This document shows, in pieces, positions 9,119 through 19,869 of a DNA stretch of 64,000 nt. Positions within the stretch are counted from its first letter, which is position 1; each line of letters starts with the position of its first letter. The stretch covers positions 372,001-436,000 of the forward strand of contig WFMF01000050.1 of the NCBI GenBank assembly GCA_011033025.1, read 5' to 3'. Below the pieces are notes generated by a model. It was not told where the DNA came from. It was given only the letters and a program-made list of their open reading frames with translations, and made no database searches. Origin of the DNA: Beroe forskalii. Its lineage: Eukaryota > Ctenophora > Nuda > Beroida > Beroidae. The position numbers and the translations under genes are program-made.

Positions 9119-9251
9119 CCGGAGACCGACCTTATTTCCTCACGCTCTCATTCAACCTTTAGGCCTCGTCAAACAGCCGCAGCCGCCAGGCATGACATCA
9201 TCCGTCAAAACTGACGTTTCTCACGCACGGGTCTTATTCTATATTTGGTAT

Positions 9252-9481
9252 GTGTCCCATATTACTCTGGCTGGGTGACGTCACACTCACACTCACAGAC
9301 CTAAAGCAAAGGTCACATTTTCTGTATGGCCCTAACCTTAATCCTGACCCTTAACCTAACAAATCCTGACCCTAATCCTGACCCTAACGCTGACCTTTAA
9401 AGTGCTAGATGCACTTGACAATATTTTTCTGACTGATGTCATTATCATAGATAATGAAGAGCCCAGCGTTATATGGGACAC
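9252..9481 (+). mobile_element. GTGTCCCATATA-family MITE, copy 5
   Basis: It is bounded by GTGTCCCATATT and TATATGGGACAC. It contains CCTGACCCTAACC words and ends in the ATTATCATAGATAATGAAGAG block that is also part of the outer inverted-repeat arm. Confidence 0.75.
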
Positions 9482-9658
9482 TAGCTGTATATTTACTAAT
9501 AATTTCAAGATGAAGAATTAACGTGACAAAGCCGCGCATGTACTATGATTTATTAATTAAACACGGCACTGGATAAATCAGCACTGGATAAAATCGGCAC
9601 TGGATATAATCATACTGGATATAATCAGCACTGGATATAATCGGCACTGATAGAACTA
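9425..9658 (-). repeat. Right arm of outer inverted repeat (partner 2992-3238)
   Basis: This is the reverse complement of the left arm. It holds five degenerate CGGCACTGGATATAATC units and ends GATAGAACTAG. Confidence 0.8.
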
Positions 9659-9837
9659 GTGATGTAATTCGGAATTTTATCCGACCGTACATTAGGAACA
9701 GGTGTTTCATTATTTTCGAGCAGTTTTTACGTGTACGAAATAACGTTTACATTTACGAAATTTACAGAGACTTTTTTTTATATTATTTCACTCTGTTGCG
9801 TGGCGTATGCCTGCAGGGTCTTGCAGTACGTTTATTA

Positions 9838-10507
9838 AGGGGGCCGGGGGGTCTGAGGTCGATTTTCGGTTTTTTATTGTTCCTGATAGAGCTGAACGCC
9901 AGCTTCCAGTCTATGTTTTTACCGTAACAAAAAATATTGTTCCTAGCCGAAGTTAGGATTTAGGAAGTTTTCAAATCACAATTTCGCCTGAAATTACAGT
10001 GCGTGCGCGAACTTCTGACTCGATTTGCCAAAAATCAACTTCAAAATCTATCTCCACCTACGTTTTTTTGAGGAAAACCCTTGAAAGTTGAAACTTGATA
10101 GTAATGTTCTAGGGCATAAAATAAAGCTTTCATACCGATTTTTGTTTCAGAATTGGACATATGAATTTTTAAAGTTGGCTCCTGTCCCAAAAATGGTCAA
10201 AAAAGACGATTTTTGAATTTCGAAAATCGATATTTTCACTTCTGAGGCATAAATCAAAATTGGGCTCGCTTGAAAGTTTTGTTTTATGCCCTAGAACATA
10301 ACTACCAAGTTTCAAGGGTTTTCCTAATAAACTGAAGGAGATAGATTTTAAAGTTCATTTTTGGCAAATCGCGTCGGAAGTTGTCGCGCTCGGCTGGGAA
10401 CAATATTTTTTGATGCGGTAAAAAGATACTGGTAGCTGGCGTTCTGCAGATCTATAAGAATCAACAAAAACCTAAAATCTAACTCAGACCCACACACCCG
10501 GCCCCCT
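9838..10507. mobile_element. Foldback MITE, 670 bp, TTA target duplication
   Basis: Almost the whole element is one imperfect palindrome with arms of about 330 bp. Ends are AGGGGGCCGGG / CCCGGCCCCCT flanked by TTA at 9835-9837 and 10508-10510. Paired landmarks include GAACGCCAGCT (left) with AGCTGGCGTTC (right) and GTTCTAGGGCATAAAA with its complement. A 3-bp TTA duplication and G-rich ends fit PIF/Harbinger-derived MITEs. Confidence 0.85.
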
Positions 10508-10510
10508 TTA

Positions 10511-12066
10511 TGTTAAGTATAAAGGGACATAAATTGTTTAAAGTTTTTATATGTCGAATTGTTTGATGAAGGTTGTTCGGAATTTAGACAGTCCGTTTTT
10601 TACATAGGAAACAACGTTTATGAGGATAATTCGAAAACAAATGCAATGTAGTTTATTTAACTTTCGACATAGAACCCGTTCAATAAAACCCGTTCCACAA
10701 TACACAGTTCGCACTGTATAAGTTCCGTTGACAATGATTTATTATAGTGGTCTGTGTTGGTGCCACTGTCCCAATTGTCCCTTACTCAAGAAAACGTGGA
10801 TTGGTACACTAGGGGCTAATGGGTCAAGGGAAGTGAGAAGGGAACAATTGAGACAAAAATGGCTGATACAAATTTGGGACTCAAATGTTGTGTTTGTGAG
10901 TGGCAGTTTGGTATTCTTAACCACAATCTATGATATGAGAAAGAATTATCAAGGCAGCAACCACTGCAATGTTAACATATGACTTCATTTCTGTTTTTAT
11001 TTAAAAGTTGCAGTGTAGTATCATAGCCTGCATATTTCAAAAGCCTCGTGTCTGTTGGAAAGTGATACCTTGACGTCGGCCTAGGAGTTGTAAAATGTGC
11101 GTTTTTCGTATTCATGATCATTTTTATAGTTTTCATCAGTGGATATGGATCAGTCGATATATTGGCTAAATGAATCAAGAACTTAAATTGAAATCAATTT
11201 ACTCAATCTCTAAAAATGAAGTTTATTATTCCAAAGAGATTTTGGAAGATCTAATAAAGGAAATGATGCAGATTATGAACTAGAAGTAGAAGCAGTTGAA
11301 AATATTGTTTTGATAGACGAATAAATTCTTGATCTTTTAAAAATTTTTCAAATAATTCGAAAAATTTGATTCTCATCTTCTCAAAAATCAATGAGTTTAA
11401 ATTATCAAATTTAAATTTAAATTTGAATCTAAATTTAAATTAGATATTATATATACAGTATTATACAGCATATTATATATACCATGGGTATCAGCTCTTA
11501 TGAACTGCGGTCGAAAAACGATACGTGTGTGAACTTATAAACAAGCACGCATTTTATAATGTGTATCACTTATTTTATGTACTTAGTTTGTGCGATTTTG
11601 ACGAAAATCGAACAAATTTCATGTACTACAGTTAGGTATAAGGTACTACTATTATAGTTTGTTGTCATTCGATATGGCCCGAGTTTGTATGGCCCTAGTT
11701 TACATTAGTAAAAATTTAATTCAATCTTACGTCTTATATTACGTCAAATTGTGAAATAACATGGGTATAGTTGTTGATGGTGTACTCATATAGAATTTGC
11801 GTTACTTGTACAGCTATTTATGTTTTACTTTAGGTAGGTACTTGGTACAATGTTCTTTTTATTGTTGGTACTGGAAAAGCAGTAGTGTATTGAATATGGC
11901 CGAGATTTGTTATGAAATTCGGCCTACCAATTGTTGTAGGTACTACTTTCATACATGGAATGCTTTAATTTCTTCTTCGGAATTTTTTCAGTGCCTACTT
12001 TATTTCGTTGGAAATAACATAGCATACCTACTGTACTTCATCAGTAGGTATCTACATACTGACATA
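10511..12066. other. Unassigned AT-rich DNA
   Basis: I see no supported gene, RNA or element. 11340-11460 is very AT-rich with AAATTTAAATTTAAAT runs. The short open frames (60-151 codons) lack recognisable domains. Confidence 0.5.
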
Positions 12067-12486
12067 CCTTATTGGCCTTTATTTAACCGGCCCTTAAGGA
12101 CAAAAATGACTTTGAGATTTTTGTTCAAAGGGCCGGTTAAAAAAAGGCCGGTTAAATTGGGGCCGGTCAAATTAAAGGCCAGTAAATTAGGTCAAATTAA
12201 ACTTCTATTACTTGCCTTTTATTCTCATGAACGTCATTATATAACACGATAATGACCTTAATCATCGTGAAAGATCAGGATTTGGGTCTTTCGTTGCAAT
12301 TTATTAAGTATAAATGCGTTTTAATGGTCATTTTAGAGCAAAAAATCCTTGGTCTGGTGACCACTAGAAAAATTTTTGTCCAAGGGGCCGGCTAAAACGG
12401 TTCAAAATTGATTCGATTTTTGTCCATAGGGCCGGTTAAAAAAAGGGCCGGTTAAAAAAAGGCCGGCTAAATAAAGGCCAATAAGG
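12067..12486. mobile_element. MITE with CCTTATTGGCC termini and TA duplication
   Basis: A 420-bp element has inverted ends CCTTATTGGCCTTTATTTA / TAAATAAAGGCCAATAAGG flanked by TA. Subterminal GGCCGGTTAAA words are repeated three to four times at each end in inverse orientation. TA duplication suggests a Tc1/mariner-type mobiliser. The first 5 bp after TA (CCTTAT) are shared with the ACGGACAT MITE at 45133. Confidence 0.8.
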
Positions 12487-12784
12487 TACCTCAATACAGA
12501 AGTGCTGTAATATGATAAACCATGTCTTTAGCTAGGAAATGAAAAAATAATAAATTTTCATGCGACCACCCAGAGTTTAATAGATGATTTTCACAGTTTT
12601 TAGTTTTATCTTTTCTGATTTATGTTCACTTGATACCACTTATTGATTGATTTATATAGGACGGGATTCTTAGGATTTTCTGTTTTGTTGCTCGCTGTTT
12701 CTTTTCAACGGACTCCAATTTTGTTACGCGTTACATTTTCTTTGTTGTTGATATCAAGCCATGGTTATTGTTGCATCCCGCCTT

Positions 12785-12900
12785 TCGCATACCTATCGGG
12801 CATAATTATCACGGACATTACATTCACGCTGAGCACCTCACCGTGAATATTAATGTCCGTGAAAATTTTGTCCGTGATACTCATGTCCGTGATTTTCAGG
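12785..12900 (+). mobile_element. ACGGACAT-family MITE, degraded copy
   Basis: TACCTATCGGGCATAATTAT and repeated CACGGACAT/GTCCGTGA words match the better copy at 45133-45584. The right end is not found here. Confidence 0.6.
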
Positions 12901-12924
12901 TCCTTGAAAATTAAGTAATTTTTG

Positions 12925-13560
12925 GACGCTGCTAGAATTAATCATGATTTTTTGAACATTAAAATTTCTAATTTTCGTCATGAAGAAAAAATATTTCTAA
13001 ACGAGCTTTCTGCCAACAATTTGTACTTATTTTTAAGATTTTCTGACGGTAAAACTGTAGCTTTTGGACGTACTCAGAATTAATTATGATTTTTTGAACA
13101 TTAAGTTGCTTATTTTCGTCACGAAGCAAAAATTATTTTTTAAAACGAGCTTTCTGCCAATGCTTTGTACCTATTTTTAGAAAATTCTGCCGGTAAAGCT
13201 GTAATTTATGGACGCTGCTAGAATTAAATATGATTTTTGAACATTAGATTGCTATTTTTTCGTCGCGAAGAAAAAATTATTTCTAAACAAGCTTTCTGCC
13301 AATGATTTTTACCTATTTTTATACTTTTCTGACGGTTAAATTGTAATTTTTGGACTCTGCTAGAATTGATTATGATTTTTTAAATACTAAATTGCTAATT
13401 TTCATCAAGAAAAAATATTATTAAACGAGCTTTCAGCCGACGATTTCTTTATATTTTTAGAATTTTTTGATGGTAAAACAGAAATTTTTGGTCGCTCCCA
13501 GAATTAATTATGAATTTTTTAACAATTAATTTGTATTTTTCGAAATGAAGGAAAACTGAT
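12925..13560. repeat. ~142-bp tandem repeat, about 4.5 copies
   Basis: Successive units start at about 12925, 13068, 13210, 13353 and 13490 with GACGCTGCTAGAATTAAT-like sequence. Each contains GAACATTAAATTGCTAATTT and ACGAGCTTTCTGCCAA. Units are clearly diverged, so the array is old. Confidence 0.85.
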
Positions 13561-13624
13561 TTTAATCTGGAAGTATTCTTAAGGAATAGAACTAAATCTA
13601 ATAAATTTAGCTGGAATTGAGCCT

Positions 13625-13735
13625 CTACCTAGTACCTAGTGAGTCACTTACGCAATCCGTTACTAGCTAGTGAGTCACTACCTAGTCACTCACTAGCTAG
13701 TGAGTCACTACCTAGTGAGTGACTTACATTGCATA
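13625..13735. repeat. CTAGTGAGTCACTA short tandem/palindromic repeat
   Basis: CTAGTGAGTCACT occurs about six times with inverted CACTCACTAG between copies, making the stretch self-complementary. Confidence 0.75.
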
Positions 13736-13931
13736 CGGGCCATTGAGTTACCGTGCGAAGATTTTTCGCAAACATTAAAGTTTCGAATTTTCTCCTGCAC
13801 AATCTTCATTCAAAAGTAATTTTAACTGCAAGTCTGCAAACTCGCACGGTCAAATCACTGTCAAAGGGACATGTGACCGATAGCTAGTTCACCTGCTATC
13901 ATTCACCGTCCGCACACACCTAGTGAACTAA

Positions 13932-14074
13932 ACCACCAAAACCGTTGGACGGTTGGTCTAGTAACCCCCCGCTGGTTTGGATGTGATCAGCCCATTTTGT
14001 CTCTTTTCAGGTTCCGTTGTCACATCCAAACCCGCGGGGGGTTACTAGACCAACCGTCCAACGGTTTTGGTGGT
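13932..14074. repeat. 55-bp-arm near-perfect hairpin
   Basis: The left arm (13932-13986) and right arm (14020-14074) are near-perfect reverse complements around a 33-nt loop. Outer bases are ACCACCAAAACCGTTGGACG and the inner ends TGGATGTGA / TCACATCCA. There is one small indel in the C/G run. Such low divergence between arms points to a recent insertion or a structure under correction. No target duplication is evident. Confidence 0.9.
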
Positions 14075-14084
14075 GATATCTTGA

Positions 14085-14235
14085 CAGATGTATGTAGTTT
14101 GAACCCATGTTACTTGCCCAAAGGCAGTTTGGACCCACGTAACTTGCCCTCACGTAGTCCGAACCCACGTTACTAGCCCACACGCAAGTCTAACCCACGC
14201 AACTTACCCAGACGAAGACCCAAACTACGTTATTC
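14085..14235. repeat. ~33-bp tandem repeat (GAACCCACGTTACTTGCCC)
   Basis: There are four to five diverged units, each containing ACCCACGTAACTTGCCC followed by a CACG-rich spacer. Confidence 0.75.
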
Positions 14236-14266
14236 TAACTTGGAATTACTAGAATTGATATATTTC

Positions 14267-14600
14267 TTAATTTCTACAAATCGTCCATGTGAACTCACGT
14301 GCTAAAAATATAGCAACCAGATCTAATTTCACGTGCATAAGTCGTATTTGAACTCATTTCAACGTAACCAAGTCGAAAATCCCGTGTGAATATCAATTTC
14401 TTCAAATCCCCTAATTTCTACAAATCGTCCGTGTGTACTCACGTGCTGAAATATAGCAACCCGATCTAATTTCACGTGCATTAGTCGTATTTGAACTCAT
14501 TTCAACGTAATCAAGTTGAAAATCCCGTGTAAATATCAATTTCTTCAAATCCCCTAATTTCTACAAAACGTCCGCGTGAACTCACGTGGCCACGTGCTTC
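14267..14600. repeat. ~141-bp tandem repeat, about 2.4 copies
   Basis: AATTTCTACAAATCGTCC recurs at about 14270, 14412 and 14553. Each unit holds ACTCACGTGCTAAA, TCTAATTTCACGTGCAT and CGTATTTGAACTCATTTCAA. Units are highly similar. Confidence 0.85.
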
Positions 14601-14619
14601 ACTAGTCCATCGTATATTT

Positions 14620-14845
14620 CCCCGTTATTCAGACCCCCGTTATTCGGACCCCCGTTATTCGGACCCCCTTTATTCGGACCCCCGTTACTCGGACCCCCGT
14701 TATTTGGACCCCTGTTATTCGGACCCCCGTTACTCGGACCCCCGTTATTCGGACCCCCGTTATTCGGACCCCCGATAGTCGGACCCCCGTTATTCGGACC
14801 CCGTTATTCGGACCCCGTTATTTGGACCCCGTTATTCTGACCCAC
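14620..14845. repeat. 15-bp satellite (CCCCGTTATTCGGAC)n
   Basis: About fifteen copies are present with minor variants (TTACT, TTTGG, ATAGT). The 84-codon FGPPLFGPP frame over it is an artefact of the 15-bp period. After it, 14850-15480 holds only two loosely similar blocks, each with GATGACGTCAT and CTTATAGCCTATAA, perhaps an old duplication. Confidence 0.9.
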
Positions 14846-15499
14846 ATAATCCGATGAAAACTCTATGAGTTGGAGATGAAAAAAAAGTAGCGCAAAATAG
14901 CGTTCTATCACAAAATACGCTATTTTAGTGGTTTTACGCGATTTTGATGACGTCATCACAGCACCCAAATAAGCTCAAACCAACTTCCCATATAGCCTAT
15001 AAGACAATTCCGCCTTAGTACAACATACTTTGACCAGTCTCATCTCAAGATAAGCTGCAGTTCTTGACATATCACTCGTTTAAGTTTTTCTCCTAAAATT
15101 TTGAAATTGATTTTTCACCGTACCTTAGAAAATCGCGTATATCTCGATGAAAAATCGAGATAGCCCAATGATCCGTATGATTTTCTGAAAGCTCTTTAAA
15201 TTTCCAACTAACGATTTTTCAACATTTTTGAGCTATCTCCATTCCTTCTTGGTGAAAAATGTGCATAAAGATGGCTTATTCTCGCTAAAAAAAGCAATAA
15301 AATTTCGCTAAGTTGATGACGTCATAGTGACGGGAAAATGACGTCACCAGAACTTCTCTTATAGCCTATAACATTTTCCCATCTTAGATAAACAAAACCT
15401 GACCTCGATCATGGCTCTACCATTTCCCGTTCTTGACATCTCGGCTTTCCAAATTTGCTCCCAATTATCATGATACATCTTCTTATATATTATATCACC

Positions 15500-17620
15500 C
15501 GGGGGATATCAGTGAGTAAGTGCAGAGACATATATGGTGAGAAAGTGCATTTAGCCAAATTTCAGAGATACCACCCACCCCATATTGCAGTTACTCACAA
15601 TAATCCAATTAATACTAAGTGATTTTTGAAAAAATTTTCAGGCACCACCCCAAAATATCGGCTAATTTGAATATTTAGACAGTTATGACAGAATCTTATT
15701 TCAACAAAATGCAACATTTTGATGAATGGTAGATTTTGCACGCTAGATCAGATCAGCAAATGCAAATTTCTGCCTTGATATAATAATAAAAGAATAACTT
15801 TCTATAACTTTCTATTGGTTCACTAATACACCCGCATAAGCTATAAAATAGTGATAGGATAGGGATACTTAATATATTATACTAGCAGGCCCGTTGGGCC
15901 TGCTAGAATAATATGTAAATGATGGACCTGCTAGAATAATATATAAATGGATACAAAGCTCACTCGGCGGCGCTTCGCGCCACCTCGTTCGCAAATTTTG
16001 AAAAAAGAAAGGAATATTAAACCTTATGAAGCAATTATTAACTTAAACGGAATAATGAATTTTATGAAGGAGCAGAGTGCAAAGTAGTTCGGTCAATCTT
16101 AGTCGTGCTAAACCATGTGCGTTTTGTTCCGTGTTGATTGCAAGATGATGTTGATTCTGATAACTGATAGTGATTCTCATACTGACTTACTGTCATTGGA
16201 CAACTTTGTTTTGATCACATTGATCCAGGCCAGGAATGGTCTTGAATCTGCTAATTTATCCGACTTGAATGTTAAATAGAACTTTGTAAACCTTAAATTG
16301 ATCACGGCTAATTTAATAACTACATTTACGCCGACCGAGCATTGATTATCGGCCGACCTCTACCGCAGTTCTTTTTGAAAACCATCTATCTGGATTATCC
16401 TCCTTTATTCGAGTTATGTCCATCTTGAGATCTTAATTTGAAGTAAAAAGAATGTCAAATGTTCAAAAACTGCAGCACAACATTTATTAACAGTAGTAGC
16501 GTAATAGAAAGCACTCTCAAAGAACTGATTATCATCTACACGTGCGAAAATTGGTTTCCATAGCAACGGCGCCTCATTTCTCCCTTTTGCCTTTGTTTCT
16601 CTTGATATTTACTTGGCAAGCTCAAATCTAATGGTGTGCGCCCGCCCGCACAAACATTATTCACGTGTGAATTTACTTTATTATTAAGATTGTAACCAAA
16701 AGATATGGACTGATCGGACTACAGCACTTCTGTACTGTAGTTCATAGATTAAAATATGTATTGATAGCAATATGATCCCTTTCATGTTAGGAATGTTTAA
16801 TTTGTTTTCTATAGTTCATTGGAGAAATTATGAAAAATTATTATTCACGAGTCACGACGAGCTTGAATCTCAACCATAACAATCATGGTATGGATCTGCA
16901 CACAAGAAGACAATAATAATTGCAAATTATGAATATTTAATAACCTAACCGTTTGATTTTATTATGGGAAAAACTGTTGATTGTCGAACATTCAAATTTT
17001 ACAACGAAAAGTACACGCACAACTTCACACGTTAAAACTCAGTAGGTATGGTCGTGTAGACGACAGAAAGCCGTATCAAAGTAATCTGGGATTGGCCGGG
17101 ATTAGAAAACATTCTAATCTCATTGAAGTTACTGTTATGCTTCAGTACCGTTCAGTATTTTGTCTCCAGACCGGCTCAGTACACGATCAATATCCGCGCC
17201 AAGTAGATTGTGTAGAGAGTATAGAGATAGTAATGCTGATAATGTAATATCTTAATATGTATGTATGATATGGTGTAATCGTGTAATCAATATCTAAATG
17301 AACTGGCTAGATATAGTTCTAGATATAGTTCTATAATTAGTTGTGACTTCAATTTTGAGATACAATCGTATACCACATCGAAATGCTTTGAAATACCTAA
17401 ATTTACATCCCGACAAAGCTACATATATTGCAGCAGTTTTTGCTGCACTTACTCACAAATGAGTAAGTGATATTCACCATGACCTTGGGACACCACCCTT
17501 TTTCCAAGAATTCCTGTGAGTAACTGCAATGTGAGTAACTGCATTCGTGAATTTTGGAGCACGACCACCACGTGAGTAAGTGGGCATAAGGTCTGTGCAC
17601 TTACTCACTGATATCCCCCG
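15500..17620. mobile_element. 2.1-kb TIR element with 7-bp target duplication
   Basis: TATCACC at 15493-15499 is repeated at 17621-17627. The termini are perfect for about 25 bp and begin CGGGGGATATCAGTGAGTAA. Subterminal copies of GTGAGTAA(G/C)TGCA occur several times near both ends, like transposase-binding sites. There is no transposase frame, so it is non-autonomous. It contains a Helitron (15892-16689). The 7-bp duplication does not single out a superfamily. Confidence 0.88.
15892..16689 (-). mobile_element. Non-autonomous Helitron, copy 1
   Basis: On the minus strand it starts A|TCTTAATAATAAAG and ends GCCCAACGGGCCTGCTAG|T. This is the Helitron signature: 5' TC, 3' CTAG after a short hairpin, insertion between A and T, no target duplication. 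A second hairpin GGCGCGAAGCGCC lies upstream of the 3' end. The body matches copy 2 (33927-34763), for example GATTGCAAGATGATGTTGAT and the TTGGCAAGCTCAAATCTAA stretch. No Rep/helicase gene is present. The 3' end is partly duplicated (CCTGCTAGAATAATAT twice). Confidence 0.75.
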
Positions 17621-18435
17621 TATCACCCTGTGACACTCAAATCTCTAACTTATACCCCTGGCCAGTTTTCTTTTTACCGCGGGGGGTTACCGCCCTGGCC
17701 AGGGCGGGAATAATAGATGTTATTCTTGAAAAAAAATTAAATTCTAACAATTATCCGTGACCTACTGACCTGATTTCTGAACATACGCTTGAAACCATAC
17801 GCTTGAACATACCTCGAAACCACCAGGAAGTCACGTATGTAATGCGGTTACATATTATTTTTTGGAGACTTGGAGAGTTTTATCGAGGAATGTTATCAAT
17901 TGCGCTATGAAATCTTGTTATGATTGCATTATGTGAAGGAGTTCTAAGTAGCATGCTCGTGGATTTCAAATATTTTCGGCTGTGATTTTTTTCCCATGTG
18001 TTGCTGTTCCTACCAGTTTTGTGATGCAGGATTTTATTGCTATAAAGTTTTACCTATTGAAACTAGGCGGTGTAAGATTTGTATTTGGTTTTGTGAAACG
18101 AGATGGGTTTGTTAATTAAGAAACAAAGAGAAAAAATAAATTACTAGGGTTTTCACTTTTCGCATTAAATTGGAAAAAATTTGGATCAAACAAAAAAGAT
18201 GGTCTTTGGAACATAAAATTAAAAATGGATACAAAATGTATCATCTTTTCATAAAAATGCCTAATTTTTGATGAAAGTTGGTAATTACAAAGGTCATGAT
18301 TTTGTGACATTGCCCATCCACAAATCACAATAACCTCAATCCTCATTTAATTAGCTGTGACCAGTGGAAAACAAGTAATTTAGAAAACAAGTAATTTAAA
18401 TTTCATGCCATTTTTGGAAATAATGAATTACAGTA

Positions 18436-19131
18436 TAGCTCACCCGCCACCAGAAAAAAAAATGAAAAATTTGTTTAATTTAAAAAAATTTTAATTTCAA
18501 AATTTGTTTTAAAAAAATTTTCTAATTTTTCTTTTTAAATTTTGAAAAAAAATTAAAAAAATTAAAAACCATGGCTCAAACCCGCCACGAAAAATAAAAC
18601 TGAAAATGAAAATCGTTTTTTATTCAACGTACGAACTTTTTGTGCGCCGCGCAAAAATTTTAAAATTGATTTGAAAACAAAACGCTTCATCTATTCAATG
18701 GGCTGGGCTGCCTGATGATTGCCTGTCATTCTACAAGTACATAATTGAGGAGAAAGGCTGATGGACTTGTCGAGAACTTTACTGTTGGTAGTTGGGACAT
18801 GAATTTGGCTGCTGTTCATATCATTTTGCTTACTTATACATTATGAATTTAACGTAACGCGCGAACGCCAAACGCGTTTTTCATAATGTTTCAAGATGAA
18901 CTGATGAAGCAATTTCGTTATTAATTCAAATTGATTTAAAAATTTTGCGCGGCGCACAAAAAGTTCGTACGTGATTTGAATAAAAACGATTTTCATTTTC
19001 AGTTTTAGTTTTCGTGGCGGGTTCATGATTTTTAATTTTTTTTAAAAAATTTAAAATTTAAATAAAAAAATTTTTAGATAAAAAAATGAATTATTTTTTA
19101 ATTTTTTTCTGGTGGCGGGTTTGAGCCACCA
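18436..19131. mobile_element. Foldback MITE with GCTCAAACCCGCCACC termini
   Basis: The left end TAGCTCACCCGCCACCAG and right end CTGGTGGCGGGTTTGAGCC bracket about 250-bp inverted arms. Conserved blocks are CGTACGAACTTTTTGTGCGC on the left and its complement near 18955-18975. The unpaired centre is about 18690-18880. A/T-rich runs near the ends vary in length. The short minus frames here are not credible genes. Confidence 0.75.
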
Positions 19132-19134
19132 TAC

Positions 19135-19862
19135 TTCTGATGTTATCAACTGCCTTTTCTTCCCTACGACTCAGAGTATTCATTGTTTCGGCCTGGATGT
19201 TGTAGACAAGGAGATTTACTTCTTCAGTTATTTTTGGGATTGTGCGGGACTGGGGGTTCTCCTCTTTCAAGGCACGTATCCGAGCATTGAGTTTCCTTCT
19301 TTTTCTTTTCATGGCTGTTACAACGTTGGTCTTTTTCTGGGCCGCAAATGATCAGATGGTGCCTTGCAGGGGAGTGGAGGAGTGTGATCTGCAGGACAGT
19401 GAGCTTTAGTGACTCGTGGATTTGCTCAGAATCTTTGTTGCAGAGTACCCACAGATCTTCCCAATTGATACTTTTGAATGCTCCGTTCATGGCACAAAAA
19501 TCAGCATTGTGATATTCTGCTGCTCTAAAGGAGTGAGGACTACGACTCTTTAATTGGTGAGCTGAGAGGATACCGAGCATGTCGAAGCCAAGCAGAGCGT
19601 TAACTAGGCAATGGTCAGAGAGGGTCGTTGGCCTGATGCTAACTTCTGCAACATAACGAGGTACATTGGTGAGGACAAGGTCTAGGGTGGGTTCACCCCT
19701 TGTCGGCTTTTTGACTACTTGTGACAAAATGGTTTTTGTCCATGAAGTCAATGAAGTCTGCACCAGAGGTTGAGAGGGAGGATATGGGCATCTTCCAATC
19801 TATCTCAGGGATAATTGAAGTCCCTAAGAATATAGAGGTCAGGCATCCTGACGTTGCTAAAA
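19135..19862 (-). pseudogene. Non-LTR retrotransposon fragment (endonuclease C-terminus)
   Basis: Minus-strand frames read RDFNYP...IDWKMPISSL, then (after a frameshift near 19700) KPTRGEPTLDLVLTNVPRYV and LSDHCLV. These are the GDFN-P, LDLVLTN and SDH motifs of the EEP endonuclease of CR1/Jockey/RTE-type elements. The later part (INWEDLWVLCNKDSEQIHES) resembles the linker before the reverse transcriptase. It is 5' and 3' truncated; no RT motif follows, and sequence passes into the MITE at 19131. A stop and at least one frameshift show it is dead. Confidence 0.8.
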
Positions 19863-19869
19863 AAGTAAA

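Noticed and set aside
7780..9420. Telomere or telomeric fusion suggested by TTAGGG/CCCTAA words
   Set aside because: The words are scattered, degenerate, in both orientations, and always confined inside MITE copies with defined ends.
10728..10982. 84-codon frame with several Cys
   Set aside because: No domain, no codon or splice support, and an equally long frame on the other strand.
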